64,000 nt of DNA from Linnemannia schmuckeri (GCA_029449235.1 JANATG010000004.1:2666001-2730000); one strand, 5' to 3'. Shown: positions 45,177 to 58,354, counted from the stretch's first letter. Translations and numbers: made by a program. Notes: a model not told the origin generated them from the letters alone.

Positions 45177-46308
45177 GTGGCGATTATGTATGTGTGTATG
45201 ATTGAAGGAGTGAAAGCTGTGTCTGTGTGAGGTATCAAGGATGCGTGCGTGTTCTTAGGTGAGCGTGGGTGTATGTGTAAGTGTAAGTGAATGAGTGAAA
45301 AGAGATGGTGGCGGATGACGGCAAGTGAGAAGTGGGTTTGTATGTGTGGAGAGTGGAAGTGGTGATGGTCAAGGCAGAAAAAAAAATATCTGTCTATGGT
45401 GGTGGAAGGGAACAGAAAAAAGGGAAGCCGGTCAGTCAGTTTCTAAGTCGCCCGTCCAACACAGTCAGGTACTTGGAACGAGTCAAAAAGAGCCAAAGAA
45501 AGTAAAAAAAAAGAAGGGGCTCAAAAAAGGAGTCATGTGGGACAGGTGGTTTCGCAAGTCATCCCATCACCGGCTTGTGGGCGGTCCTTCTCTTGGAATG
45601 TGCATGTACTTTGCTTCCTCGATCATTTTTTTCACACACTCGCTTACTCCTCACTCACCAGGTAGCTTCTTGATCTCTGGTATGTATCTTGAGTCTTTGA
45701 AGACTAGTGATCGTGCAGTAAGCAGAGCGTATGTTGTAATAAACAAGGATATGCGTGCCTAGCGAAAGTGAATGATGATCTCGTTCAATGTTATCCCACC
45801 CTTCTCTCTGCTTCACTTTCAAAGGACAATGAACAAACTTCTTTATGAAAGTTAAATTTTTTTTTGTTTATGGCTCAGGACCAGAGGGCCCGACTCTTCA
45901 GTCACCGATTTACTTCAATCGCATGTGTTGCTGGATCAGTCTCTGACTTTTGCCTCCAAATTCGGAAAAAACAGTCCTGCGAATTGTCCACACTTGGAAT
46001 AAGTGGACACAAGTGGGTATGAAGGATGGGCAAACAAACAGAAGGAAAAGCAGCCAACAAAGAACGCGTTTTGTACTTGTCCTCTTTTCCTTCCTTTTTC
46101 AGTCGCGTTCCTTGTTATTTTCCACCTCCTTCCTCTTTGCTTTCTTTGCCCTCTCTTCTTCTTTGCCGCCTTGCCTTTCCTGCCTCTTGCTCGCTTGATT
46201 CCACAACGCGTCCAATCCTCACAACCCAACCTATCCAGCAACACCGCGGGACACACTTGTGAACCGCCCACCCTCATTCCAACCATTCCTTCCTCGTCTT
46301 CTCCACCC
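45177..46308. other. Divergent promoter region
   Basis: About 1.1 kb between two divergent start codons, with GT-rich sequence near 45180-45300 and a CT-rich leader at 46080-46200 before the ATG at 46309. No additional gene seen. Confidence 0.5.
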
Positions 46309-47595
46309 ATGGACAATTCCCGGCGTCCACGGCGACAACAGCCTCTGACCGACAGCGGGGATGGACGCGTTGGCTACCGTAATTCAACTTCGACGACAAG
46401 TCCACATACACTTTCTCTTGCTCGCAATCTGATAGACCAACTCCCGGACCATTCCCTGAGAGATGTCCTGCGCTCTGTCGCCCACTTGACTCTTGTCCAA
46501 GACGCCCTTATCACTTCAACGATATCACCAACAAGCACAGAATCTTTCCGGTCAAAGCGCCCCAAGCGTTCTCCTCCGACACCCTCTGGTTCGCGACATG
46601 GCTCTCTTTCGCCCTACCTCGACTCTCGTCCAACGCGACACGACCTTTCGGCCACAACCCAGCCTATCGCCCTATCAGAGCCGCTTACACCTCAGATGCA
46701 ACAGACGCGGAGGCAGCTCCTCATACTGATTCACCGCGTCAATGTTTACTACAGCAACACGTTCAATACTGCCGACGCCGTTACGTGTCTGCTCAACATT
46801 GCTCACCGAGCACTCGATCAACAATCTGTTCCTATCAGATCACCTATACCAACTATTCCTGAGCCGACCGCGGATTCTGCGGCCTCTTCAAAATCCTCAT
46901 TGCCAACACCTCCACGGACAACGGAAGTGGAAACTGCCGCCCCTTCGTCTCAGCCAAGTGTCATCATACCCATCGCGGACGACATCTTGAGTTCACTGGT
47001 CATGATCCTGATCCAGTACCCACGATCCAAGCACATCGCGTCTATGACCACCACATCTCACGAAGAGCCCTCAGCAAGTACCGACAACGAGATGACAGGC
47101 GACGAATGTGATCTCACGGATGCATTACTGGAAATGGTTTATGCACTCTTGGATCACGAGCAATACAGCCAGCGACCGTTGGCGATCCGCCTGTCCGAAT
47201 TTCTGGTTGAGGTTGCTCTTCGCAGGGAACGTAAGTTTCGGGATCAGGAACGACAAAAGCGCAAGTCGTTGTTTTCGACTCAATCGAACTCGTTTTCTTA
47301 TGGTCGATCCATTAATCACTGGCAGTATGGTCTGGGACAACTCAGCAAGACTAGTGGAAGCGGAGTTGCCGGATTGGACCGTGATTCTGGTATTGGTATG
47401 GACGGAGACCTCATTGGAGGTGGAGCTGATTCTGAAGATGATATACGGGGCGAGACCAAGAAACGTCTCCGGGAGCGGCAGCTTCAGAAGTGTCAACAGC
47501 GAGTTCAAGACGAGAAAAGTCTACAACAACAGGACGATCAATGGGGGAGTTTTACTATGAGCCAGTCAAACATGGATTCGCCCTTTATTGTGTGA
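46309..47595 (+). CDS. Unknown 428-aa protein
   Basis: A single exon. The frame is open further upstream, but the first ATG is at 46309 (MDNSRRPRRQQPL). Helical stretches include TLSLARNLIDQLPDHSLRDV then LRSVAHLTLVQDAL, QQTRRQLLILIHRVNVYYSN then ADAVTCLLNIAHRAL, ADDILSSLVMILIQYPRSK, and TDALLEMVYALLDHE followed by LAIRLSEFLVEVALRRERKF. These are separated by Ser/Pro-rich disordered linkers; a Gly/Asp-rich segment and a charged KKRLRERQLQKCQQRV region close the protein. This suggests an alpha-helical scaffold or adaptor with no enzyme motif. No signal peptide or transmembrane helix is seen. Family not recognised. Confidence 0.75.
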   Translation: MDNSRRPRRQQPLTDSGDGRVGYRNSTSTTSPHTLSLARNLIDQLPDHSLRDVLRSVAHLTLVQDALITSTISPTSTESFRSKRPKRSPPTPSGSRHGSLSPYLDSRPTRHDLSATTQPIALSEPLTPQMQQTRRQLLILIHRVNVYYSNTFNTADAVTCLLNIAHRALDQQSVPIRSPIPTIPEPTADSAASSKSSLPTPPRTTEVETAAPSSQPSVIIPIADDILSSLVMILIQYPRSKHIASMTTTSHEEPSASTDNEMTGDECDLTDALLEMVYALLDHEQYSQRPLAIRLSEFLVEVALRRERKFRDQERQKRKSLFSTQSNSFSYGRSINHWQYGLGQLSKTSGSGVAGLDRDSGIGMDGDLIGGGADSEDDIRGETKKRLRERQLQKCQQRVQDEKSLQQQDDQWGSFTMSQSNMDSPFIV

Positions 47596-48051
47596 AGTGG
47601 CGTTGGCAAAGACGGAAAGGAGGGTCGATCGGTAGTTTTCTCCGACCAGTAAGCATAACAGTAAATAATAATGTCGACCGATTCCTTGTATTTCCAGAGA
47701 ACGCGTCGTGTTTTGTTGTTTCGGGTAAAAAGCGATCAAGTGCATTTTGAAATTTCAACGAGGCGAACAGTCCATTAGCTCACTGCGCCACAGTAATAGA
47801 CCAGAGCGCTTGTCGTTTTGGGTACTTATTTCGTTGGTTGCTCCCTTTCTCCTTGTCTTAATACGCGGCCATCACTCCCTTTTGAATCCTCTCTTTTCTT
47901 TTTTTCTGATCGACGACCAACCCAATCGACTCTCTGGGCACAGGAATTAAAACCCAAGGACACACAACAGGAAAAACACGGAATTGAGCTAAACTGCAGT
48001 CTCTCTACACTCTCCCTCTCTTCTTATAACTAGGCAATAACATAAGACATT
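47596..48051 (+). other. Short intergenic region before THO1
   Basis: A 456-bp spacer between tandem + strand genes, presumed to hold the terminator of one and the promoter of the next. A CT-rich leader (48000-48025) precedes the ATG at 48052. Confidence 0.5.
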
Positions 48052-49363
48052 ATGGATCCACGCAAGCTTAAAGTGAATGAACTAAAGGAACAGCTCCAAC
48101 TCGCAGGACTCTCTGTCAACGGCAAAAAGGAAGAGCTAGTCGCCCGTCTCTTGGAACACCAAAAGGCAGAGGAGGAAGTTGCTCTTGCTGCTGGACCCCC
48201 TACAGGAACTGGAGAGTCCTTCAACTGGGAGGATCCCATCGAGTACGTCCTTTTGCTCTGCATGGATGTCGCGTGTGGACGAGAAGAAAAACTGCATCTC
48301 TGGTTTTCTTTGTTGATGTCTGTTCCCATGACGCAATTCACCTAATCACCGCCATATTCTCTTTTGTCAACAACAACTCTTGTAGTGATCTGGCTCCTCC
48401 TGCAGCAGATGCCTCAACTAAGTCAACCTCCGCTGCTGCTACCACACCTGCAGCCAAAGCACCCGCTACAAAGGCAACCACCACCGCTACCGCAACTGCT
48501 GCCACTCCCACCACCAACGCCGCAAAGCCAGAATCGACCACGACAGAAAGCAGTGTTCAGTTCCAGGGCGCCACTGCCAGTGACAATGACGCATTGAAGG
48601 CTGAGATCGAGAAGCGCAAGAGCAGAGCTGCTCGTTTTGGAACTGCATTGACAGAACAAGACAAGGCCCTCGAGAGAGCTGCTCGCTTTGGTGTCCCTGT
48701 CGCTGCAACCACCACTGCCTCTTTGGCCAAGGCAGCAGGAACTGCTGTTGCACCAGCAACAACCGCAACAAAAGCAGTAACAACAGGAGCAGCCAAGTCT
48801 GATGTTCCTTCCAAGCCTAGCTCTATTGCCTCTCAGGTAATTATTTTGCGTGATCGATTCCGTGGCAGTCGCTGTGGATAAATTGCATTACGTCTTTTTT
48901 ATCATCGTGCGCGGATAATTTTACGGCGATCAGTAAACAACGCAATGCATCATGAATACTCCATTTTGGGACTAAGGCTAACTAATGTTTCTTTTGACAC
49001 TAAACCATGAATCCTGTAGATCCCCGCTGATTTATTGAGCAAACGACAGGCACGTTTCGGGATTGTAGAACCTGCTGTCAAGGCATCGTCGACACCCGTC
49101 AAGCCCGTTGGCACCACTGCTCCTGCTGCTGGTGGCGTCAAGAGGTCTGGCCTCGTTCTGGATGCTGCTGAGGAGGAGAAGAAGCGCAAGCGCGCCGCCA
49201 AGTTTGGTCTTCCCTCTGTATGTTTTAACCTCTTTGTTTGCTCAGTTGGTTTTGTTGTGTGCTGACAATGTCTCAATTATTGTATTGTTTGCTGACCTCG
49301 CCTTTTCATTTTGCATTACGTCGATAGGCTGAGGATGATGCATCCAAGAAAGCCAAGGTGTAA
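48052..49363 (+). CDS. THO1: THO1/SARNP-type SAP-domain mRNP protein
   Basis: Four exons (48052-48242, 48386-48836, 49020-49217, 49328-49363), 291 aa. An N-terminal SAP domain (residues 1-40: KLKVNELKEQLQLAGLSVNG, KKEELVARLLEH) binds nucleic acid. An Ala/Thr-rich linker follows. Four short basic-aromatic motifs, RAARFG, RAARFG, RQARFG and RAAKFG, each sit in a charged helix; they are characteristic of Tho1, SARNP/CIP29 and plant MOS11, which act with the TREX mRNA-export machinery and the DEAD-box helicase Sub2/UAP56. The short final exon ends KKAKV, a possible nuclear localisation sequence. Confidence 0.88.
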
Positions 49364-50397
49364 AAATGGGCGACGGGATGATCCGGATGTCTAAGAAATT
49401 CAGAAGTACCAGGCCGAAAGATACGCCATTCTAACGACATGGAATAAAAAACAACTTTTTCGAAAATCAGCCAAATTTAGCTTGGGGTACGTGGGAACTC
49501 TCGACATTTTCATAGACACCTATCTTTCTGGCTGTTGGTAAAGATGTTGCGCTCAGGCGTTCACAATGAACATATTGGAGCTCCATAGATAACCTGGGTC
49601 GTTGTAGCTTGGACTTTGCGGCTTTCTTGCGAAGGAACTCTTGCATTGTTTAAAGAAAGGCAACGTTATTTTTTGTTTTTTTTCATATTCCAGCATTTCG
49701 CGGTGAGTGGTACGCGTCGCTGTCGAAACTGAGTTTCTTTTGTCAGTTCAACTCCTTCGATGAGTTTTGAATTTTCGCTGAGAGGATGCTAGGATTTTTG
49801 TGAAAGTAGTATGATGCACGTTTCTGAACATATTTTTGATTGCAAAAAAGCGGTAACATGATGTGGAACACATGTATGAGGGCTGTTTAATTTAGTTGAA
49901 ATTCTCGAGTCTCCTCTATGGGGTTCTTACTTCATGCCTATCACGGTTCCCTGTAATACTCGGGAACTGTTGTCGTCAGTTCTTTGAGGTTGAGCAGCAC
50001 CTGACGATGATCCTTCGTGGGGAAAGTGTCGACATTACACATTCCTGTGGATGTTTTTTTTGTTCAAAGCTTACAAGAAGAATGATAGGGGATAGTGAAG
50101 AAGTAATAGAGGGGCTATTTCTCACTTTGACCTGTTTGTCTTCAGGCATGAATATGGAAAAAAAAGTCAGGGATGATGGAGCAGGTAGTCGCAGATATCT
50201 TGATATGCTCGAATGTGGGTCTTGGATAGCCTTTTATCCAACTCGGCCTGTCACGGTTCCATGTTAACATGGCCATCAATACCGAGGTTCACTGAGATCC
50301 GCATTGCCCTTTTTTTAAATTGGCGACGCCTTTTCCTTCGCGGGCTGGTCGATGTGGGATTATAGACTCTTCCATTCGTAGATCTAATGCTGCGCCA

Positions 50398-50421
50398 CCC
50401 CCCCCCCCCCCCCCCCCCCCC
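50398..50421. repeat. 24-nt poly-C run
   Basis: Uninterrupted C homopolymer. The other strand is poly-G, which can form G-quadruplex structure. G/C runs this long are rare compared with A/T runs and could also mark an assembly weak point. Confidence 0.95.
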
Positions 50422-53400
50422 GACGAATTACCATGCAATTAACAAATACATCGATAGGATATATTCACCCATCGGAGAACTATCATTTTTTCGTTCTTTC
50501 ATTTAACAAGACCTAATGATTACGTTGAACTTTTTACAGGAAAAAATAGACTTGATCAAGGATACAGTCGTGAGGAGCGGGTTTCTCTTTTTTTGTTCAA
50601 GCGTTATCTACAACTCGGATAAATGGTGAGGTTGAGATCTGTGTCTGCCACAGCCTCAGTTGCGTTTTGTTTCTTGCTTTTACTTCCGTTGGATTCATAA
50701 AGCGTCTCAATTGACACAATGACGCAGATTGAATCCTCTTCCCTTTTCACCGCTCATCTTCGGTTGGTAGCCTACAATTATCATTCATCGTTTATATGAC
50801 ATAGAAAATAGCAATAAGTTCAAGTAGCTCGGTCACGGGTCAGACACAGGGTTTGTACCGTTCTCTGTTCTGACCGCCTTGTGCTATTTCCTTATGCAAT
50901 TGGCATGTATGAAAAAAAAAAACTTGACGATTCTTTGGCCGCACTTGCGCTCTGCACAAGCACCTCAATTCCTTTCAATGCATGCGAGCGTTTTCTTTTT
51001 TTCAATAGCAATGTAGTCTGGGAGGGTGACTTTTCTGAGATTGCGCGCGTTTTTTTTGTTTAGATGATCTACTGGAAAATATAATGGGAAAAAGCGGATT
51101 TCGTTCCTTGACTGCCAGCTACCACTTCATTCTCACTTTTTTGCACAGTGAATGATGAGAACCAGCCTATTTTCAATTTGTTGGTTAAGTGCACGTCAGT
51201 CTTGCTTCCTGATTGCTTGCCCTTTTTTTTTTTTTTTTTGGTAGTAGGTACCGACGATTGGATGAACAATTTTCAAAGATCCGATTGAGTGTTTCCTTTT
51301 GTTTGCCATTGACGAGTAGTCATTTTTTCTTCTAATGGTTCTGAGTGAATCTAACCATTTCGATTTTGATACGAGAGAAACAAGCACACGATGCTGACTG
51401 ACATCTTTGCGAGCGCTTTACTTTCCTTTTATGAATAGTTCAACTGAAATATGGCATGAATATAACGCTAAAAACATATATGGACTTTGAGGATGTAGTC
51501 AAAATTCGAGGGGTTGTCTTTTCTTTACTCTATTCTAAGGAGTTTCTATTCTCTTGTCGAGCAGTTGCTGAACATTTCAAAGATTTGATATGAGAGAACA
51601 AGGATCGCACTATTGATAGTGTCCTTAGCGTTTTATTCGGGTGCACTAGTTGGTAAGGGAATAAATAAGTTGATTACTGGGCCGATAATTTGTGTTGGAT
51701 GGTGTTTTTTCCACTATTTGATACCATTCACTTAAATATTGTTTGACCTGAAAGAGTTGTGAAGTTCGAACACATCGAATTCATTTCCATGGTTGGCACT
51801 ATTTTTTAATTGTACTTCGGTCAAATGAGGATGTTTGTCATCGTTGGTCAGGTGGCTCTTATAATAGCAAAGGCAATTAATAAAAAAACTGGCACCTTAA
51901 TTAGCGTTTTTAATCCGGGTCTCTGACCTTGAGCATGGACATACCGATTCATTGGGTCATTCTTCAAGTGCTTTGAGTTATTGTGGCTGAGCAAGCAAAA
52001 CAGCCCATCACACTGTTGCTTGAAGTTTTGAACATTTTTGCACTAACATGGTCCAGAGGCAATGCCTTATTTCAAGGTGTTGTTTTCGCCTGACATGATG
52101 TTCAAATTGAAGGATATCGAATGACTTAGGTCCGAGCAGAAAAGCCTTGCGATATGCGCCAGTGATATTGGTTTATTTTTTTGTAAGCACGGATAACATC
52201 AGTATCTTCCTGTCGGTCTTTGGTGCGATCATTTTTTGGCATGCTTATTTCAGAGGATTCGACGCCTGTAAAGATTCGCTTTTGTACCTCTCCTATGTTT
52301 TGATTATAAAACCTCTTGAATGATACGAAGTTCTTGAGTTAGGGGCCAGTTCTTTTTATGTTTTTTTGTATTCATTTTTGCGTTCATTTTTGTGTGGCGA
52401 CTGGAAATTCTTCGGCAGTAGCTCTCCAATATAGCACCGATTCAATTCCTCACCTCCCTTTCGTTGTGTACTTCTTCAGCTTGGATTTGCGAATGTGCAT
52501 TTCCAGTCGGCGTTGATACCTACCAAAGAATACACCGATACGTCGTGGGCAGATGAAGATTTTCAGATTATATGATTATAGAATGTAATCTCTGCGGCGG
52601 TCAATCCGAATGCTTTTTCTACGGGTGAGCGAGTTCGGATTGCCATGAGTCATGGTGCTAAATTTTGAAAGTCTGTGTGGTTTTTTTACTTTTTTTTTCG
52701 TATTGAAGGACACGTTGAAACCGCTGAACTCGTAGACTCTTTCGCTAATTCATCTTTTATTCTATCAACACTCTGTACCTGTAGACGTACTTGATGTGCC
52801 CTTGGCATTTTCTTTCGTGGCCTGTGGGATAAGAATGCTATTCGAACAAAAAAAAAGAAGCAAACTTTTGTAATCTCATGGTTCATCGACTTTCTGCCTT
52901 TTTTATTTTCCCTCGTCATTTTTTGCTTCTTTCGTTTCGTCGGGCGGTTACGGACCGTCAGCGAAACCAGAATTGAAAAAATGAAGGATCTTTTCGCGCG
53001 TTATGCCTTTTGGCATTCTTCTAGGCTTATTGCTTGGCGAGGGAATATGTTAGTACGACAGGTTATCGATCTCGTCTTGTGGAGTTTTTTATCCTTTTTC
53101 TCAAACTTTCACATGGATACTGATTGGTCTAACAAGTTCTTTATCAATACAACATGTCACTGCGATTTACCTGAACTAATGAAAAAGACAATCATTCGGC
53201 CTGCTTCAGCTTTGCTATTTTCTCATCTAGGTTTTTTTTCGCTGCCCTCCTTCTACGGCTCTAAACCTGGAGGGGTCTTTTCGTGGACTGGAAGTACTTT
53301 TTACAAGATAAAATGAAATAAAATAAAAAAAAAGGAATGCCCGGATTGAGGAGTCGCATTGATTCACTCATGGCTACTTTACAGTAAATTCTCATGCGAT

Positions 53401-54748
53401 AATCGTTTTCGCTGGCGAGTGGCGTTTATGTTCTTTCCTCATCACATGAGAAGAATTATGTGATATTGTGATATGGAAGTGAACTAGGATGAAGAACAAC
53501 TTTAAATCACAGTGTTGGTGCGCAATACGGGACGTCAACAATCGACAACACACCTCTCACCCGGCTCATCCAACAAGTAGTAATACCATTCTAGAGGCTT
53601 TATAAGCCTCAGCTTTCATTGCTTCTTGAAATAACAAAAAAAGATACTGCAGGTAGCCTCTTGCTAGAGTGTACAGGCTTTCTTTAAACTCCTATTATGA
53701 ATCTTATTTGGCCATTAGCATGGTCTCATTAATAAGTCGCGTTTATTTTATAAAGTCGTGAGGGGCCGTGTTCATTTTTTTTCACTCTACTTTTTTTAAG
53801 TTATGGTTTTTTTTGTTCACAGAAAATAAGAGAAGGAATTGTACGTTCACGCTGCCATACTTTATTCAACCATATCCCCCGATGCAAATGGGGCGTGGGG
53901 CCGACCTTGGAAAGCAATTAAAACACGCACATATAGCGATGAGTCTTTTCCGCGTCCTATCCGCATTCTTTCTGCACAGCTATATGACCTGAATACGTTG
54001 TCCCATTCTCGCCGATGAGGCCAGGGACCATCTTTTGCCTCTTTTCACAAGGCAAGGCCAGCCTTTGTTTGATTTGTAGTTCAAAAGACATCTAAAAGTA
54101 GATAAAAAAAGACAAGGATACATTTTTCCAATGTCTACTGCTTGTGTTTAAAAGAAATGGAATGGCGGCGATGATTTAAGTGAAAAGAAGAGGTGCACGG
54201 GTACAAGGAAATTAAATGTGCGAAGAAGGGGTAGGCACGAGAAAAATATAGGCGCGATTTTTTCGTTGTCAATGCATGGCTCTAGTTCATCTGTTGCATT
54301 TTTTGTGGTTGAAACTTTCAGTAGCAGTCGCTGATGGATATCCACATCGGATTAGGAGGCTCCTCTGGCATTATAGCAGAACGCTTGGAGACTTTCTGAT
54401 GATCTCGAAACAATTTTCAATAACAAAAAACAGCAACGCGGGTATAAAGCCCCATGGTCTTATAGCTTTATTCAACGATAACCCATGTATGGGTTGTGCT
54501 TTTCAATCCTTGTCGTGTTTTTGTCATTTTATTGGTGAGAATGTTAGTCGATTATCGAAAATGTCTATTGCGCCTTTTTTCAATATTCCCTTGGCAGATG
54601 TGGTTTTGTTGTTTATCAATTGTAAAGTGAAAAAAGGAAAAAAAATTAGGCTATCTTTTATTGGGTTTGGATTTTTTTTTTTTTTTTTTTTAGATTCTTG
54701 TCTTTTTATTAGTGGCTTGTGTCCGTAGACTTCATATGATTATTTTTC

Positions 54749-55029
54749 TTTTGTGATGTTTTTGGAGATATCGTCCCAAGACTGGGTCTGATCATGCAAA
54801 AAGAGGGCGATGTTGGCTGTGTGGACCCCAATCAGGCAACATGCTAAGAGTTGAGGAACGGAGATGTTGTACTCGGGTTTGATGGAGAACTCAGGAGGCG
54901 TAAAAGAGAGGAGCGAGTGTAAATCCTCGTCCGACCAGAGGGGCTATTGGGTTTGGAAGATCAGCTTGCCGATAGTAATGAGGGCGCTACAGAAGCTCGA
55001 CAATCCGCAGCATATAGTTTTCTCAGCTG
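54749..55029 (-). pseudogene. Pseudogene fragment with one in-frame stop
   Basis: The - strand reads continuously as protein for about 93 codons: AEKTICCGLSSFCSALITIG, KLIFQTQ, then a single TAG (54944-54946), then PLWSDEDLHSLLSFTPPEFS, IKPEYNISVPQLLACCLIGV and HTANIALFLHDQTQSWDD. Base composition is richer in C and G than the surroundings, as expected of former coding DNA. There is no start codon, and I see no splice sites that would remove the stop. Further protein-like sequence lies just upstream at 55140-55260 (NMPWGNLSQKFREYQRN). The family is not recognised. I infer a truncated, inactive gene copy. Confidence 0.5.
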
Positions 55030-58000
55030 TATAAAACATGTAAATAAAACCTACTAGGGTGATACGGCTTTTTGGTTGAAAACATTGTCCCTACATTGTA
55101 TAATATTAAAATTCATTGCGGATACATTTGCAGTAAGTGTCAAAACCTTCTGCCGACCTCCCCATTTGGAGTAGGCGAGTTTCTTTGGTACTCCCGAAAC
55201 TTCTGTGAAAGATTGCCCCAGGGCATGTTCGAATTGTCTAAGATGGGGTTCCGTTTTTGTCTTTGTTCGTTGATGGGCGCCCTAAGCAAAAAAAAAAAAA
55301 AAAAAAAAAAAAAACGGTTAAAAAACCCCCGACCAGGAATTTTCCTCAAGCCCTTCTCAGTCTGTCTCCGCTCTTTTGGATAGGAAACCACGGCGGTGAT
55401 AATGAAAAGAGGCAATAAAGAAAACACTGTATGGATGTACATCTGAGAAAAGTAAAAAAAAAAAAAAAAAAATGCTTAAGGGGAGAAGAAAACCATTCGC
55501 TTCATTTTTGCCGATTTGTTGAAACTTTTCGACTGCCCCTGCTTCTGCTATATCACCTACTCCATTTCTTTTCATTGACAAATTTAATAAAGCTTACCAG
55601 TAGATACACTGAAGTGGTTCCTAGAGACTTTAGGAATAGAGCCCAAAAAAAAGAACAAAAACTCGCATCGAGTCCTTTGTCGAAGATTCGGTTTCTGCGT
55701 AACCTAGGATGCGTTGCTATGCTGCTTGGCACTTCGTATATGCCTGCCATTCAATAAATCATGTCGTTTGTCGATCAACATTCCATTTCACGGAGCCGTT
55801 GTTTCGTACGATGTTGAAATATACATATTATTTTTGTCGAATGGCAAAATAAAGAGAAATGTCTGGCGATCGCCGTTCTGGACTGAATGGCCCTCTCCGC
55901 AGCAATGACTAGAGTGCCTTTTCTGTTCTTTCTTGAACTGAATATTTGACCCCATCGAGCCGGTTTCTCTGCTGAATGGTGAATATTTCTTCATCACTTT
56001 CAGAAGAGTATCATGTCCGAGGATACTGGGGAAGCTTGTAGGAACGAAGGAGGCCCAACTTGTGCTTCATTGAAAAAAAAACCACCAAGGATGCACCTTG
56101 CAATCTGTCCTAACGATCTTCCTTTGCATCGACCATTATTCGTTTTGTTCATGCCCAGAACGTGTCAACAGAAGGATAGGTGAAACACTATCTGCTACAT
56201 CCTAAAGTTTCTGTTGTATTGAGTCCTCCTTCATCCGTATCCATTTCATAGTCAAAGTACAAGCAATTACGCAGTACAGGCAATCCTTACTTGGGATGAC
56301 CTTCTTTCGTTGATGACGGCGTGAGCGATGCGTCAGTCGCTAGAACGTCCTTTTTTCGAACGTACGAAGCATTTAAATAAAAACATATTAGAGCAATAGC
56401 TGGTTTATAGGATGACGTGCATACTATTTCTGCCAGATAGAAAAACATTGTCGGCGGATAGGTTATTATTGCGCCCTTTGTCCTTCTTTTAACTTTCCCA
56501 TGTGGAGTTTCATTGACTTTGAATCGATATGTATCAAACCTTCTCTTCGAGTACGCTTCTTTTTTTTCTTTTCTTTTTTTTTTTTTTTTTTTCGCGGGAG
56601 TGGATCTCGCGTCAATTTCACAAGGTCATCTTTCAATTTCAAGATTGTGTTTTAGTTAACAAACGATGATCGAGGCTTGTATTTATGCTGACATTGTTTG
56701 TCGCATCGACTCCCAACTCCTAGGAGGATTGAAGGACGCGTTCCTTGCTGACATTTCACAGTACACAAAAAATATGAAATAAAGCAATAGGCTATGTTCT
56801 TCGCCTTTGGTGTACCTCTGACCATATTGCGAATTCTCGTCGTTAATGTTCATCGTGGAGACTTGCTATTTATTTTTTTCAGCTTGCCAATTTTTTTTTT
56901 TAGATCCGTGTTTCTGTCTCTGCTGCTATCGATATCTCGGATGAAAAGTTTGTTGAAGACAGGGCAGGATTTCGTAGGACGAAAGGAGGAATGCCATTTC
57001 TTTTCATGGAACAACTGCATAACACAAAAATAATAAATAAAGATAAGAAAGGATGTAGAGTATAGTTCGGCAGTTTCTATCGCTTTTTCTTGGATATTAA
57101 AAAATGACGACAATGAAGAAATGGAAGCTCAGAAAGAACCACTTCCAGTGTGAACAATTTTTTTTTTTGTAAAACGGACAGTAAGACAAAGAGTGGTCAA
57201 GATTAGGGAGAAGGAGAGGAAGTAAACGAAATGTATGCGAACAAAAAAAGCGTGGTAATACCAATACATGTCTTCCTTAGAAGGGGTACAGAAATGTTGA
57301 GAGTAGTCTTGACGCCCATGTACTTGGTCTGATAACAGATGATCCATGAGGTCACTATTACATAATACGATAAACTTTTTATTGAGAGAAAATGACGAGA
57401 TATGACAATCGCGACATTCGACCAAAAGTGGGATGATATCCAGAATATCACACAAATAAAAAGAAACCCAACCGCACATTCCGCTATTTTGGGTTCAAGG
57501 GTGTGCAGGGGGGTGAGTGAACTATCGGTCTAGTAGTCAGGCTGTGGTATTTGCATGTATGTACTGTTTTCGTTTGATAGTTAGATCACTGACCTCAAAA
57601 ACAAGGGGGTAAAAAAGGGGAAACCAAAAACTCGTCCTTAAAAACACGAAATGGTTTGACGACAAAAATTAGTCAAGTCGATTTTGCCACCAAATGTTTT
57701 CAAATCCATGGCTGTCCCCGCCTCGATCAAAATACCCTTAAGCAGGCATGTGAGTGCACAGTGCCATTATTTTCTACTCAACCATTCATCCTTTTCAAAC
57801 TTCACACCCCTCTCCAATCAAATACCCATTATTTGGTGCTTTGTTATTCTTTAATTTGATAAAGGGATTCGTATGTTATAAGTTAGTAGGCTGAGAAAGT
57901 AAAGGTAAAGGAAACGATATGGAGGAAAGGGACATTTGTACGTAAGAGAGAGAACAGCGGAAAAAAAAGAAAGCGACAAAAAAGATAGAGAGGCGGAAAA

Positions 58001-58354
58001 GGAAAAAAGGAAGGGAGATATGTTGTTTTTTTTTGTATCTAAAGTCCTGTTGCTTGGAAGACGCTGTTGATATGTTCCACAGTGTTGGGTGAGGCGACCT
58101 TCTCGCTATTGTGTTCCAAATAAAAAAAAAAAAAAAAAAAAAAAAAAATACGTCAGTCCGTGCGTTCAGTTCATGTAGGAAGACATGCATTGACATATAG
58201 TTCCCTCCTTGTTCAATCCCCTCCCCCCAAGTGCCAGACTTGACCACATACAAGTTGGAGAAGAGCAAAGGGAGAGAAAAAGTAGAGAGAGAGAGAAAGG
58301 GCCAGGCCCGCCCAGATAGTAGAGATCCTCCAGAAAATCGTCACACAGAGTTCC

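Noticed and set aside
49896..50267. 123-codon + strand frame in the desert
   Set aside because: Starts without ATG, shows no recognisable domain and no splice partners.
52397..52509. 11-bp inverted repeat pair (CGACTGGAAAT / ATTTCCAGTCG) about 90 bp apart
   Set aside because: Could be MITE termini, but I saw no target-site duplication and no second copy in the window.
52981..53316. 111-codon + strand frame (MKDLFARYAFWHSS...)
   Set aside because: No domain, AT-biased composition and surrounded by non-coding DNA; length is within chance for 9 kb.
53594..53610. GAGGCTT-TAT-AAGCCTC hairpin
   Set aside because: Perfect but tiny inverted repeat with no T tract or gene next to it; no function can be assigned.
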